A stretch of 64,000 nucleotides of DNA, from NCBI RefSeq assembly GCF_003490935.1, contig NZ_QQGD01000007.1:1-64000 (forward strand), in the 5' to 3' direction. The DNA comes from Haemophilus haemolyticus_M. GTDB lineage: Bacteria > Pseudomonadota > Gammaproteobacteria > Enterobacterales > Pasteurellaceae. Every line of letters starts with the position of its first letter. The first letter of the stretch is position 1. The notes under the pieces were generated by a model that worked only from the letters and a program-made list of their open reading frames with translations, was not told where the DNA came from and searched no databases. Shown here in pieces: positions 45,997 through 52,284 of the stretch. The position numbers and the translations under genes are program-made.

Positions 45997-46648
45997 TGCT
46001 CACCCCCTGTAATTTCTCACTCTTAACTCGTTCAATATTAAGGCGGTTTATTTGTGTGATCACTTCTTCAAACTTATGAATCAAATAGCCGTTAGCTTGA
46101 TTAAAGTCTTTTAGGGCGGCTTGATTGTCTCGGCAAAATGTTATCCCTTGAGATTTAGCCAGCGCATTAAAGAGCTTGCCACCAGCTTTTAATCGGTCGA
46201 TTAAGTCCATCATTTCATCACGCATTTTTAGCTTATGATGAAAATCATCGGGGTAAACCTCTAAGCACTTACGGTTACTGTCTAAAATTAGCTTAAATTG
46301 GCGCGTCAGCTGGGCAAATTGAAAGGCTAAAGGGTTAGCATATAGTTTCCCTTGATATTTGCTTTTAACCTCGCTACGTGCGTTTCCTTGCGTATTTTTA
46401 ACCGCTTTGCTCTTTTCGCAAATTGCTTCAGAGTTTCGCAGTTTGCTTTCGCAGTTTTCATTCACAACGCCAGTATTTACAAGGGTTTGTGGAGAAATTA
46501 AGTTTTTCGTAAATTGTTTCGCACTTTCGCAGTTTTTAACCGCCTCTAAATGGGTTTGGTTCATTTCGTTCACGAACTGATTTATTTTTCCTTGCTGGTG
46601 GTTAGCTTTCCATTGCTCAAGCTGTGCCATTGCATTAGTTAGTTTCAT
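45989..46648 (-). CDS. Hypothetical protein in the satellite replication operon
   Basis: A 219-residue, charged, largely helical protein. Residues 1-95 are rich in Gln, Asn, Lys and Glu and look like a linker. About 105-205 form helices (FAQLTRQFKLILDSNRKCLEV). No family is recognised. It overlaps the upstream 68-residue gene by 14 nt and the downstream gene by 8 nt. Confidence 0.65.
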   Translation of the reverse strand: MKLTNAMAQLEQWKANHQQGKINQFVNEMNQTHLEAVKNCESAKQFTKNLISPQTLVNTGVVNENCESKLRNSEAICEKSKAVKNTQGNARSEVKSKYQGKLYANPLAFQFAQLTRQFKLILDSNRKCLEVYPDDFHHKLKMRDEMMDLIDRLKAGGKLFNALAKSQGITFCRDNQAALKDFNQANGYLIHKFEEVITQINRLNIERVKSEKLQGVSNE

Positions 46649-46841
46649 TGTCTCCCCCTTTCAAAACCGTGATCACTTCTAACACTCGGCCGCAAATATC
46701 GGTTTGTCCTATTTCGTGCTTACATCTGATTTTTGCCTGTAACGCCTCTCTAAGCGTGCCATATTTGCCCGCTATAAATTGGTCGCCATCGTCATAGACA
46801 AAGATTAATTGATAGGGTAGGTTCACTTGTTTAATCATCAT
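46635..46841 (-). CDS. Small hypothetical protein in the satellite replication operon
   Basis: A 68-residue protein (MMIKQVNLPYQLIFVYDDGD) with a probable beta-alpha-beta fold. It overlaps its neighbours by 4 nt (upstream) and 14 nt (downstream), supporting translation. Function unknown. Confidence 0.65.
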   Translation of the reverse strand: MMIKQVNLPYQLIFVYDDGDQFIAGKYGTLREALQAKIRCKHEIGQTDICGRVLEVITVLKGGDNETN

Positions 46842-47083
46842 TTGCCCCCTTTCGTGAAATAAAAATCTACTGTTGAGGATTGTTCTGCTTGCTCTAAATA
46901 ATCATTAATCGCAGACAAGGCGGTTTGGATAATTTCTTCGCTTGTAAAAAAGCCGTCTAAATCCATATCGCCGCCATCGTTCCGAATTAATTCCAAAATC
47001 GCTTTTGCTTTACGGATTGAACTCTGAATTTTGCCCGTCTCTGCCACTGGAATAGCGCAATGTGTAGGAATTTGATTAGCCAT
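46838..47083 (-). CDS. Small hypothetical protein following the Ash-like ORF
   Basis: An 81-residue acidic protein (MANQIPTHCAIPVAETGKIQ) with two helices, GKIQSSIRKAKAILELI and TSEEIIQTALSAINDYLEQAE. Its start overlaps the Ash-like ORF stop by 8 nt and its end overlaps the next gene by 4 nt. Function unknown; the EF-hand-like DGGDMDLDGFF segment is probably coincidental. Confidence 0.65.
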   Translation of the reverse strand: MANQIPTHCAIPVAETGKIQSSIRKAKAILELIRNDGGDMDLDGFFTSEEIIQTALSAINDYLEQAEQSSTVDFYFTKGGK

Positions 47084-48548
47084 GTGCCACCTCCATTTCA
47101 GCAGATACAGAAAGGGTAGGAAGTGCCGCTAAAGTGCGGTTATTTTTGGGGTAGATTTTCATTGTTGGATTTCCGATAGATTTAGTTAATGTAAGAGTAT
47201 TGCCCTGAATTGGGTGCGATACAGACTCAACTACCGCTATCGAACGGCTAGCCTTATTCGTGCGGATAAACTCCGCCTTATTTCGGCTTATCATCTGTAC
47301 CGCAAATTCGATATAAGACAACGCACCTAATTTTTTAGGAACGTGCAAGGAATGAATTTTAGGTAAAAAAATACCGCATTGATAAGGGTTGCGGTTGCCC
47401 TCGATAGTAGTAGTGCTTTCAATACTACCTACATCTTCACATTTCGGCAAGCTGTGATTATTTACAGAAATAGGAGAGCACGCGGCCAAAGTGCGGTCAT
47501 TTTGAGGATTGATTCTCGCCACCACCGCAATAAAACGATAATCAGCAGATAGGCTCAAACGTGCCTGTTCTTCGGTGGTAGAATTAAGGGATATGACGCA
47601 TAAGTTAAAATGCGATTGTGTGCGATTGACGCAAAGAAATTTGTAGATCATTTCTGCGGTGTCCTTTGGTTGATTTATAAGAACTACCGCTAGACTTCTC
47701 ACGGTCGGGCGGTAGAGCATAACAGGGTGAGAAACTGCCACCAAAGGAAGACAGCCCGTCAAAGACGGCCCATTACGCTCTACCATTGAGAGAATGATCG
47801 GATTTAGATTGAAAACAAAATCCGCATATTCTTTAGGTGTGCGAATGTTACGAACAAAAAAAGCACGGTTTAATGGCGTGCTATCGTTCGCCTCTGGTAA
47901 ATAGTTCAGCTTCTCACGGCTGGCAATCACTTTTTCTGATTGCGGGGAAATCATAGCGACTTTATGCACTACTGGCAAGCTGTGATTTTTTCCATTAGTT
48001 GAAAAAGTGCGGTTATTTTTGAGTGGGTTTTGATTAATTCGGCCAACAAATAACAAGGTGTCACCATCGGTAAAACGTGAGCGTGCTTGTTGTTCATTAT
48101 CGGCAAGAAGTCTGATTTTGATTTGAGGTGCGCGAATAAGCGCGAAAATGAATTGATACATTTTGCGTAACTCCAATTGTAAACACTTGAGAGTTACCGC
48201 GGAAAGTTTCCAGGCTTTGGCGGTAACGTGTAACGGTCTGGAAAACTGCGACAATTGGAACACAGCAAAGGGCGAACCTTTACCGCTACACGCTACCATT
48301 GAAGAATAAATTGTTGATAAATGTTGAAACAAAATCCGCAATTTATTTTGAGGTGTGCGAATGTTACGCATAAAAAAACACGCTTTGGGCGTGCTCTGCG
48401 CCAATTGTAAATAAGTCGAGTTTCCAGGCTCGGCAATCGTTTTTTTCGACTGCAGGGAAATAATGCCATCTTGTGATGAGGTTGTAAAGAGGTTTGACAG
48501 AACAGGAAGAATAATTAGAATATCCGCAAGCCATAAACGATAGGGCAT
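47076..48548 (-). CDS. Ash/Icd-like multi-unit ORF spanning two antisense-RNA modules
   Basis: A 490-codon open frame resembling Ash/Icd-like host cell division inhibitor proteins of satellites. Motifs repeat: KACFFMRNIRTP and RAFFVRNIRTP; MYQFIFALIRA and MIYKFLCVNRT; NNRTFS, NDRTLAA and NNRTLAA; NHSLP twice. Translation as one protein is doubtful. In-frame ATGs at 48161 and 47651 have good Shine-Dalgarno sequences (TTGGAG, AAAGGA), whereas the first ATG at 48548 has none and lies in a stem. The real products are probably two Icd-like proteins starting at 48161 and 47651. The frame also covers two C4-like RNAs and three terminator hairpins. It heads the replication operon, as the ash/immunity region does in P4. 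Confidence 0.6.
   Translation of the reverse strand: MPYRLWLADILIILPVLSNLFTTSSQDGIISLQSKKTIAEPGNSTYLQLAQSTPKACFFMRNIRTPQNKLRILFQHLSTIYSSMVACSGKGSPFAVFQLSQFSRPLHVTAKAWKLSAVTLKCLQLELRKMYQFIFALIRAPQIKIRLLADNEQQARSRFTDGDTLLFVGRINQNPLKNNRTFSTNGKNHSLPVVHKVAMISPQSEKVIASREKLNYLPEANDSTPLNRAFFVRNIRTPKEYADFVFNLNPIILSMVERNGPSLTGCLPLVAVSHPVMLYRPTVRSLAVVLINQPKDTAEMIYKFLCVNRTQSHFNLCVISLNSTTEEQARLSLSADYRFIAVVARINPQNDRTLAACSPISVNNHSLPKCEDVGSIESTTTIEGNRNPYQCGIFLPKIHSLHVPKKLGALSYIEFAVQMISRNKAEFIRTNKASRSIAVVESVSHPIQGNTLTLTKSIGNPTMKIYPKNNRTLAALPTLSVSAEMEVAHG
47131..47140. repeat. Uptake signal inside the third Ash NNRTL motif
   Basis: AAAGTGCGGT here, and at 47488-47497 and 48004-48013, falls in the same reading register each time. 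On the minus strand it encodes the Arg-Thr of the repeated N-(N/D)-R-T-(L/F) motif. Confidence 0.8.
47364..47395 (-). terminator. Terminator-like hairpin T3 inside the Ash-like ORF
   Basis: On the minus strand ACCGCA (47395-47390) pairs with TGCGGT (47378-47373) around 11 nt and is followed by A and seven T residues. It encodes CGIFL in the ORF frame. Confidence 0.55.
47711..47784 (-). ncRNA. C4-type antisense RNA, module 2
   Basis: A 74-nt RNA closed by GGTAGAGCGTAA (47784-47773) pairing with TTATGCTCTACC (47722-47711; 12 bp with one G-U). An inner CCGTC/GACGG hairpin is followed by the recognition segment TTCCTTTGGTGGCAGTTTCT then CAC. Complementary targets lie upstream (CGTGAGAAGC 47918-47909 and ACCAGAGG 47898-47891) and downstream (CGTGAGAAGT 47703-47694 and ACCAAAGGA 47670-47662). 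The downstream one covers the Shine-Dalgarno of the Icd-like start at 47651. The layout is that of P1/P7 C4 and P4 CI immunity RNAs. Confidence 0.82.
47855..47882 (-). terminator. Terminator hairpin T2 between target and C4-like RNA 2
   Basis: On the minus strand AGCACG pairs perfectly with CGTGCT around CCATTAAAC and is followed by seven T residues. In the ORF frame it encodes RAFFV. It sits between the upstream targets and the antisense RNA of module 2. Confidence 0.8.
48222..48297 (-). ncRNA. C4-type antisense RNA, module 1
   Basis: A 76-nt RNA closed by GGTAGCGTGTAGCGGT (48297-48282) pairing with ACCGTTACACGTTACC (48237-48222; 16 bp with two G-U). Inside are an AAAGG/CCTTT hairpin and the recognition segment TTCCAATTGTCGCAGTTTTC then CAG. 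Targets are upstream (CCTGGAAACT 48428-48419 and ACAATTGG 48408-48401) and downstream (CCTGGAAACT 48214-48205 and ACAATTGGAG 48180-48171). The latter includes the Shine-Dalgarno of the Icd-like start at 48161. Scaffold GCAGTTT is shared with module 2, while the arms differ. Confidence 0.85.
48371..48395 (-). terminator. Terminator hairpin T1 between target and C4-like RNA 1
   Basis: On the minus strand AGCACGC pairs with GCGTGTT (one G-U) around CCAAA, followed by a T run. It encodes KACFF in the ORF frame and occupies the same relative position as T2. Confidence 0.78.
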
Positions 48549-48611
48549 AGCACGTTACGGACGTTAAGCAGGTGCCAGTTGTGAACCAAGCACTATGTGA
48601 GTTTATGGCTT
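48528..48611 (-). ncRNA. Long stem-loop leader upstream of module 1
   Basis: AAGCCATAAAC (from 48611) pairs with GTTTATGGCTT (ending 48528) over 11 bp. After a small internal loop, CATAGTGC pairs with GTGCTATG (8 bp with two wobbles), closing a 36-nt loop. The first ATG of the Ash-like ORF (48548) lies inside it. It could be the operon's 5' leader or a third antisense RNA with degenerate targets. Confidence 0.5.
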
Positions 48612-48650
48612 CTTTTTCTTTTAGAGTTTCATCATTTGATAATAAGCATC

Positions 48651-48688
48651 ACTCCCTATTATTTCGGGAACTCCCTACTTTTTCGGGA
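48651..48688. repeat. Two tandem 19-bp repeats, operator candidate
   Basis: ACTCCCTATTATTTCGGGA (48651-48669) is followed immediately by ACTCCCTACTTTTTCGGGA (48670-48688), differing at three positions. Each copy is itself a TCCC...GGGA inverted repeat. The pair lies upstream of the antisense-RNA operon on the minus strand and could bind a satellite or helper-phage regulator. Confidence 0.7.
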
Positions 48689-48785
48689 TTGCCATTTCAC
48701 ACCTAAAAATAGACAAATTTGCCCTTGTTTTTTCCCCATTTTTGCTGTTTGTTTTTTGTTCAATTTTTATCGGATAGACATATAT

Positions 48786-48855
48786 GTAGAACGTAAATAT
48801 ATATCTAGAACGTAATATGTATAAGTAGAACGAATAATACATATAAGTAGAACGT
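48786..48855. repeat. Four phased TAGAACGT repeats
   Basis: GTAGAACGT (48786), CTAGAACGT (48805), GTAGAACGA (48825) and GTAGAACGT (48847) are spaced 19, 20 and 22 bp, about two helical turns each, in very AT-rich DNA. This suggests an array of protein sites for initiation or activation of the downstream operon. The rest of the 48549-49016 gap holds the tandem repeats and a terminator. Confidence 0.65.
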
Positions 48856-48905
48856 ACGTCAAAAAAACGAAAAAAAACAGAGCAAAAATGCAAAATGAAA
48901 AAACA

Positions 48906-48933
48906 CAAAAAAAGACAAGCATTTTACTTGTCT
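48906..48933 (-). terminator. Terminator of the 366-residue protein gene
   Basis: AGACAAG (48913-48919) pairs with CTTGTCT (48927-48933) around seven bases, followed on the minus strand by TTTTTTTG. Confidence 0.85.
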
Positions 48934-49016
48934 ATTTTGATTCATCTGAACATTCACATCGCTACGCCTTCGGCGTGTTTCTGCAGAGAGAGATTTTAAT
49001 TAGTTCATTTCTTCGT

Positions 49017-50117
49017 TTATCCCCACAGAGCCTTTTCAATTTCTTTTATGGTTGCCTCTAAATTTTCTCTTTCTTTCGTCATCCATTCGCCAGTATCAGT
49101 ATTAGACGTTCTAAATCTTGGACGGCAAAAAGAAAATATTTGATACTCTTCCTTATTGGGTAATTTAGGCAAGGTTAAGCGAATCACTTTATCTTCCTTT
49201 TCCGTATCATTGAAATCAGCATATTCAATCTCTTCCTCTATGGGCGCACTAGTGCCGTAAAAAGCAACCTCCCCATCAGAGACAAGCTCAATAAAAGAGA
49301 GATCAGCCCCTTTGTCTGCGTGATAGTCGTTTACTCTAATTGTGAACATAAATTCTTGCTTGTTTGCGGTGTTGGTTTTCATCAGCACAATCACGCCATA
49401 AATTAGCCTCAGTGCTTTTAATTTTCCAACCCCATTCCAAAACCGCCTGCTTGTTTCAAGTGTCATCTCTTCGTTTATTGGCAAGCCTAACGATTCATTG
49501 ATAAATTTGCAGTAAGTAGAAAAAGGGGTAATTTGAGCGGTATCGCCATTTTTATAATTCCGTGCACTGATTCCGCAAAGTGGTAAATCATCTAAATTTT
49601 CATAGCTGGTTATATCCCACTCCTGAAATATGTCATTAAACCCACCAAAACGAGCCATAGAGAGATTTTTGTAGATAGTTAGTAAGATTATTAGGGTATC
49701 TAGCTTTTCTTGCTCTGTGAGCGTTTTATCGCCATTTATTCGCATTAGTGCAGAATCGGCATTATTAGCCCCATCAACTATCGCTATAGGTAAATCTATA
49801 TTTAGCTGGTGGTTATGAACGGTATAAGCTGTTTTGCCTTGATGTATGTGCCGAGAAATAAAGTTATTTTGGCTTAGTGTAACGAGTAGCGACCTGCCGT
49901 CTTGCCATCGGCATTGTAAGGTTTTTCGAATAGCGTCTGCGCCCGCATAAGTTTGAGTGAATGGTTTTTCTTGTGGGGTGTTGGGCTTGCCGTTTGTATA
50001 GCGCATTAATACGAGAAGAGAGGCAAGTAACCTAAAACTGCCTAATTGGCTAGCCTGTTGAATTAAATCAAAATCAGCTTGGAAATATTGCCCCGCTTTT
50101 GAGTGTTTTTTTGTCAT
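49017..50117 (-). CDS. Large satellite protein of unknown function, possible DNA-binding initiator
   Basis: A 366-residue protein I do not recognise. Residues about 20-105 (GSFRLLASLLVLMRY ... DGRSLLVTLSQNNFISRHI) look like a winged-helix domain. The middle (about 125-260) is helical, and the C-terminus is acidic. It follows the DUF669-like gene by 39 nt and ends beside the phased TAGAACGT array. A replication-initiator or regulatory role is plausible from position only. Confidence 0.6.
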   Translation of the reverse strand: MTKKHSKAGQYFQADFDLIQQASQLGSFRLLASLLVLMRYTNGKPNTPQEKPFTQTYAGADAIRKTLQCRWQDGRSLLVTLSQNNFISRHIHQGKTAYTVHNHQLNIDLPIAIVDGANNADSALMRINGDKTLTEQEKLDTLIILLTIYKNLSMARFGGFNDIFQEWDITSYENLDDLPLCGISARNYKNGDTAQITPFSTYCKFINESLGLPINEEMTLETSRRFWNGVGKLKALRLIYGVIVLMKTNTANKQEFMFTIRVNDYHADKGADLSFIELVSDGEVAFYGTSAPIEEEIEYADFNDTEKEDKVIRLTLPKLPNKEEYQIFSFCRPRFRTSNTDTGEWMTKERENLEATIKEIEKALWG

Positions 50118-50156
50118 CCCTTTTAGCTCCGCTTTTTGGTAATGAACTGGATAGAA

Positions 50157-50510
50157 TCAGTTAATTTTTTCAATGTGGCTATATGGAAAGCCATTTTTTC
50201 CGATTCGTTTTGTTACCGTGATTTGGTAGGGTTTATTTTTAAACTGCTCAAGGTCAATACCTTGTTCAACCTGTTTAGCAGTTAATGTAGCGCGGTTTAA
50301 ACTCTCGACTATTTCTGCAAGGTTTGAGCCTGATTTAAAAATAGGCGTACAAGTTCGCATTAATTTTCGCCCCTTGTAAAATCCTTCATTGATTTCAAAT
50401 AGAAAGCCCAACCGTTCGCCATAGCCTGACTTTATAGGCTTTATCTCAACCAACAGAGCAGAATATTGTCCGCTTTTAACAAGTCTTTTTGAATTGTCTT
50501 TTACGATCAT
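50157..50510 (-). CDS. DUF669-like phage protein
   Basis: A 117-residue protein with the pattern GFLFEINEGFYKGRKLMRT then ALTAKQVEQG-like helices, resembling DUF669 proteins of phage replication modules, which are often suggested to bind single-stranded DNA. This agrees with its place between Rha and a putative initiator gene. The similarity is judged by eye, so the family call is tentative. Confidence 0.6.
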   Translation of the reverse strand: MIVKDNSKRLVKSGQYSALLVEIKPIKSGYGERLGFLFEINEGFYKGRKLMRTCTPIFKSGSNLAEIVESLNRATLTAKQVEQGIDLEQFKNKPYQITVTKRIGKNGFPYSHIEKIN

Positions 50511-50639
50511 AATTTCTCCTGTGTTCTGATACTGATATAGTAATGATTTTATAAATCACAATGTTTTGCTATAATGCTTGTGAATTAACTTCATATTAAT
50601 TCCTAGTTTAATTGGTTGCATAAAATAATTCCTTAGTTA

Positions 50640-50682
50640 CGCCTTAGGGTTAGTTATTTCCCTATGGCGTTTTGTTTTATAG
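50640..50682 (+). terminator. Hairpin with T-rich tail upstream of the DUF669-like gene
   Basis: ACGCCTTAGGG pairs with CCCTATGGCGT around TTAGTTATTT, followed by TTTGTTTTA on the plus strand. Its orientation opposes the genes, so it may be an mRNA-processing hairpin or stop antisense transcription. Confidence 0.5.
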
Positions 50683-50760
50683 GGTTGATGCAAGGCTAAA
50701 AGCCACCAGCAATAAGGCGATAAAGATTAGAAATTGAAGAATTTCGGTAAAGTCATTCAT
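50677..50760 (-). CDS. 27-residue hydrophobic small protein
   Basis: A short ORF reading MNDFTEILQFLIFIALLLVA followed by FSLASTL. It is preceded by AAGGAAAAACACA, a good Shine-Dalgarno with proper spacing, and starts 11 nt after the Rha gene stops. It would be a single-span membrane peptide. It may be a small inhibitor or simply a short satellite ORF. Confidence 0.6.
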   Translation of the reverse strand: MNDFTEILQFLIFIALLLVAFSLASTL

Positions 50761-50771
50761 TGTGTTTTTCC

Positions 50772-51521
50772 TTATGCCGCTTTGCGCTGTTGTTTGGCCC
50801 AAAAGAAAAGTGCGGTATCTTTTAATCGGCTTTCACGCTCTAGATAACTCAAGCCTAATTTGAACATCACTGCGTTTTCACTCATCAATAAATCCAATAG
50901 TTCAAGCTGTGATTCTGAGAGGTGGGCGCGAATATCATCATCAGGCGCATAACCATTTACCCTTAGCCATTTCTTTTTGCTTGAGCCTAAAGCAATCATA
51001 TAAATCAGCGTGTTTTCTCGGGCGTGGCTATGCTCATCCTTTTCACCTCGTTGCAGTTCTACAAATTGAATCGCATCATTGAGTAAGTGCTGGTTACTGG
51101 ATAATTTCACACGTTGATTAATCCAACTATGCATCTTGTTGAATAACGAGATAAACCGCTCTTTAAACTTCGCCGCCTTTTTGCCAGTAAATCCCATCAC
51201 CAAAAACATAAAGCCGTCTCGGGTCATTCGGTACATCGGTCGCTTTTCGCCCTTTTCATCAACATATTTAACCGCCTGAAAATTAAGGGCGTTAAATTCG
51301 TCTGAACAGTCTAAATTTTTGATTGCTTGAATAACGTTGTCGTGTCGTTTGTCAAAGTACTTCGCCACAATAAGAGAGGTTGTCATTGCCACTAAATCCC
51401 CTTTAAACTTATGCGCAAACACTGCACCGTCTTTTTCATTCGTAATGGGTAAATCTAAGTTAAAAATTTGCTCTATTGATATTTCTTGCATTAATGGCTC
51501 TGCAGTTGCATTACATTTCAT
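50772..51521 (-). CDS. Rha-family phage regulatory protein
   Basis: A 249-residue protein. The Rha domain (about 35-130) reads TSLIVAKYFDKRHDNVIQAIKNL ... RPMYRMTRDGFMFLVMGFTGKKAAKFKERFI, matching the phage Rha family (as in phi80, where Rha interferes with growth in IHF-deficient hosts). The C-terminal part (about 150-249) is helical and satellite-specific. Expected to be a DNA-binding regulator of satellite or helper genes. It overlaps the preceding small gene by 11 nt. Confidence 0.88.
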   Translation of the reverse strand: MKCNATAEPLMQEISIEQIFNLDLPITNEKDGAVFAHKFKGDLVAMTTSLIVAKYFDKRHDNVIQAIKNLDCSDEFNALNFQAVKYVDEKGEKRPMYRMTRDGFMFLVMGFTGKKAAKFKERFISLFNKMHSWINQRVKLSSNQHLLNDAIQFVELQRGEKDEHSHARENTLIYMIALGSSKKKWLRVNGYAPDDDIRAHLSESQLELLDLLMSENAVMFKLGLSYLERESRLKDTALFFWAKQQRKAA

Positions 51522-51813
51522 TGCCTAACTCCTGTTTTCTTTTTCTCATCATCTCTAAGTGTTTTTTCGTGGTGTAAAAACTCGTTTCTAATTGCTCATT
51601 CTTCCGTAGCCCTGCTGTCATCTTCGTGAAGTTGTCTATTTCGCACTGAATCGCTACAAGGCGCTGTTCTAACACTTGAATGACCTCATCTATCGGGTAT
51701 GGCTCGTTATCGCTGTATAGGCTCATAAACGTGAAGATTTGATGCGATTTTCTATAGTGTTGAATGGCTTCTTTAAGTAGAAAAAGATTGTTTTTTGCTA
51801 TGGTGCATTTCAT
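51511..51813 (-). CDS. Small coiled-coil hypothetical protein
   Basis: A 100-residue helical protein (MKCTIAKNNLFLLKEAIQHY) with a probable coiled coil in the second half (VLEQRLVAIQCEIDNFTKM). It overlaps the Rha gene start by 11 nt, indicating coupling. No family recognised. Confidence 0.6.
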   Translation of the reverse strand: MKCTIAKNNLFLLKEAIQHYRKSHQIFTFMSLYSDNEPYPIDEVIQVLEQRLVAIQCEIDNFTKMTAGLRKNEQLETSFYTTKKHLEMMRKRKQELGNEM

Positions 51814-51854
51814 TAAATACTTACCCTTTTATTAGCGGATCTTTTTGTTCCCAA

Positions 51855-52241
51855 TTAAAAAAATGTCAGGGTTTTCATAGTGGATCTTTTTAACCGCCCC
51901 ATCTCTTTAAACAACCCTTTCATTCCACGAGGAATAACAAAAGGGCGGGGCGGTATCTTTATCGGCTCATAGACTTCATCACTAATTAAATCCGCCCGCC
52001 ATGTTCTCCCTCTGTAATGCGGTAAAGTCTCCCCACGTTGTTGCATCTCTGCTTTTTCCTGCTCGATTTGTTCCCATACTCGGCAATGATTCAGTAGGTC
52101 ACTGGCTCTTGCTCGTAGTGTGTGCGGTTTCATTCGATTAGCTCGCTCATCACCTAAAACCGCCAATAAAGCGTGCTTAGCGTTACCCATTCGGGCATAG
52201 GCTTTGGCAAACTCGCTTTGTATCTCTTTTCCGTAACTCAT
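51855..52241 (-). CDS. Terminase-small-subunit-like helix-turn-helix protein
   Basis: A 128-residue basic protein. FAKAYARMGNAKHALLAVLG ... LRARASDLLNHCRVWEQIEQEKAEM has the layout of phage terminase small subunits: a GNA-AL-A helix-turn-helix, then helices ending in the -V-E-I-E- pattern. The C-terminal tail is basic and proline-rich. In PICIs and related satellites, small-terminase homologues redirect packaging. No large terminase is present. The assignment is by pattern only and it could be another HTH protein. Confidence 0.5.
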   Translation of the reverse strand: MSYGKEIQSEFAKAYARMGNAKHALLAVLGDERANRMKPHTLRARASDLLNHCRVWEQIEQEKAEMQQRGETLPHYRGRTWRADLISDEVYEPIKIPPRPFVIPRGMKGLFKEMGRLKRSTMKTLTFF

Positions 52242-52284
52242 TTTTTTAACCTCTTATCTTTGGGTATGCCTAAATTTGGGCGCA

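Noticed and set aside
46838..47083. EF-hand-like DGGDMDLDGFF in the 81-residue protein
   Set aside because: A single incomplete acidic loop without the expected helix pattern; likely chance in an acidic protein.
47281..47470. A third C4-like RNA after module 2
   Set aside because: T3 is present, but I find no closing GGTAG-type stem and no pair of complementary upstream and downstream targets.
47076..48548. Repeats in the Ash-like ORF considered as an adhesin or repeat-domain protein
   Set aside because: No signal peptide or membrane segment; repeat units coincide with RNA stems, targets and terminators, which explains them better.
48597..48908. Overlapping ORFs on both strands in the 48.6-48.9 kb gap
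   Set aside because: They consist of Phe/Tyr/Ile-rich translations of AT-rich repeat DNA and overlie the tandem 19-mers and TAGAACGT array; no Shine-Dalgarno.
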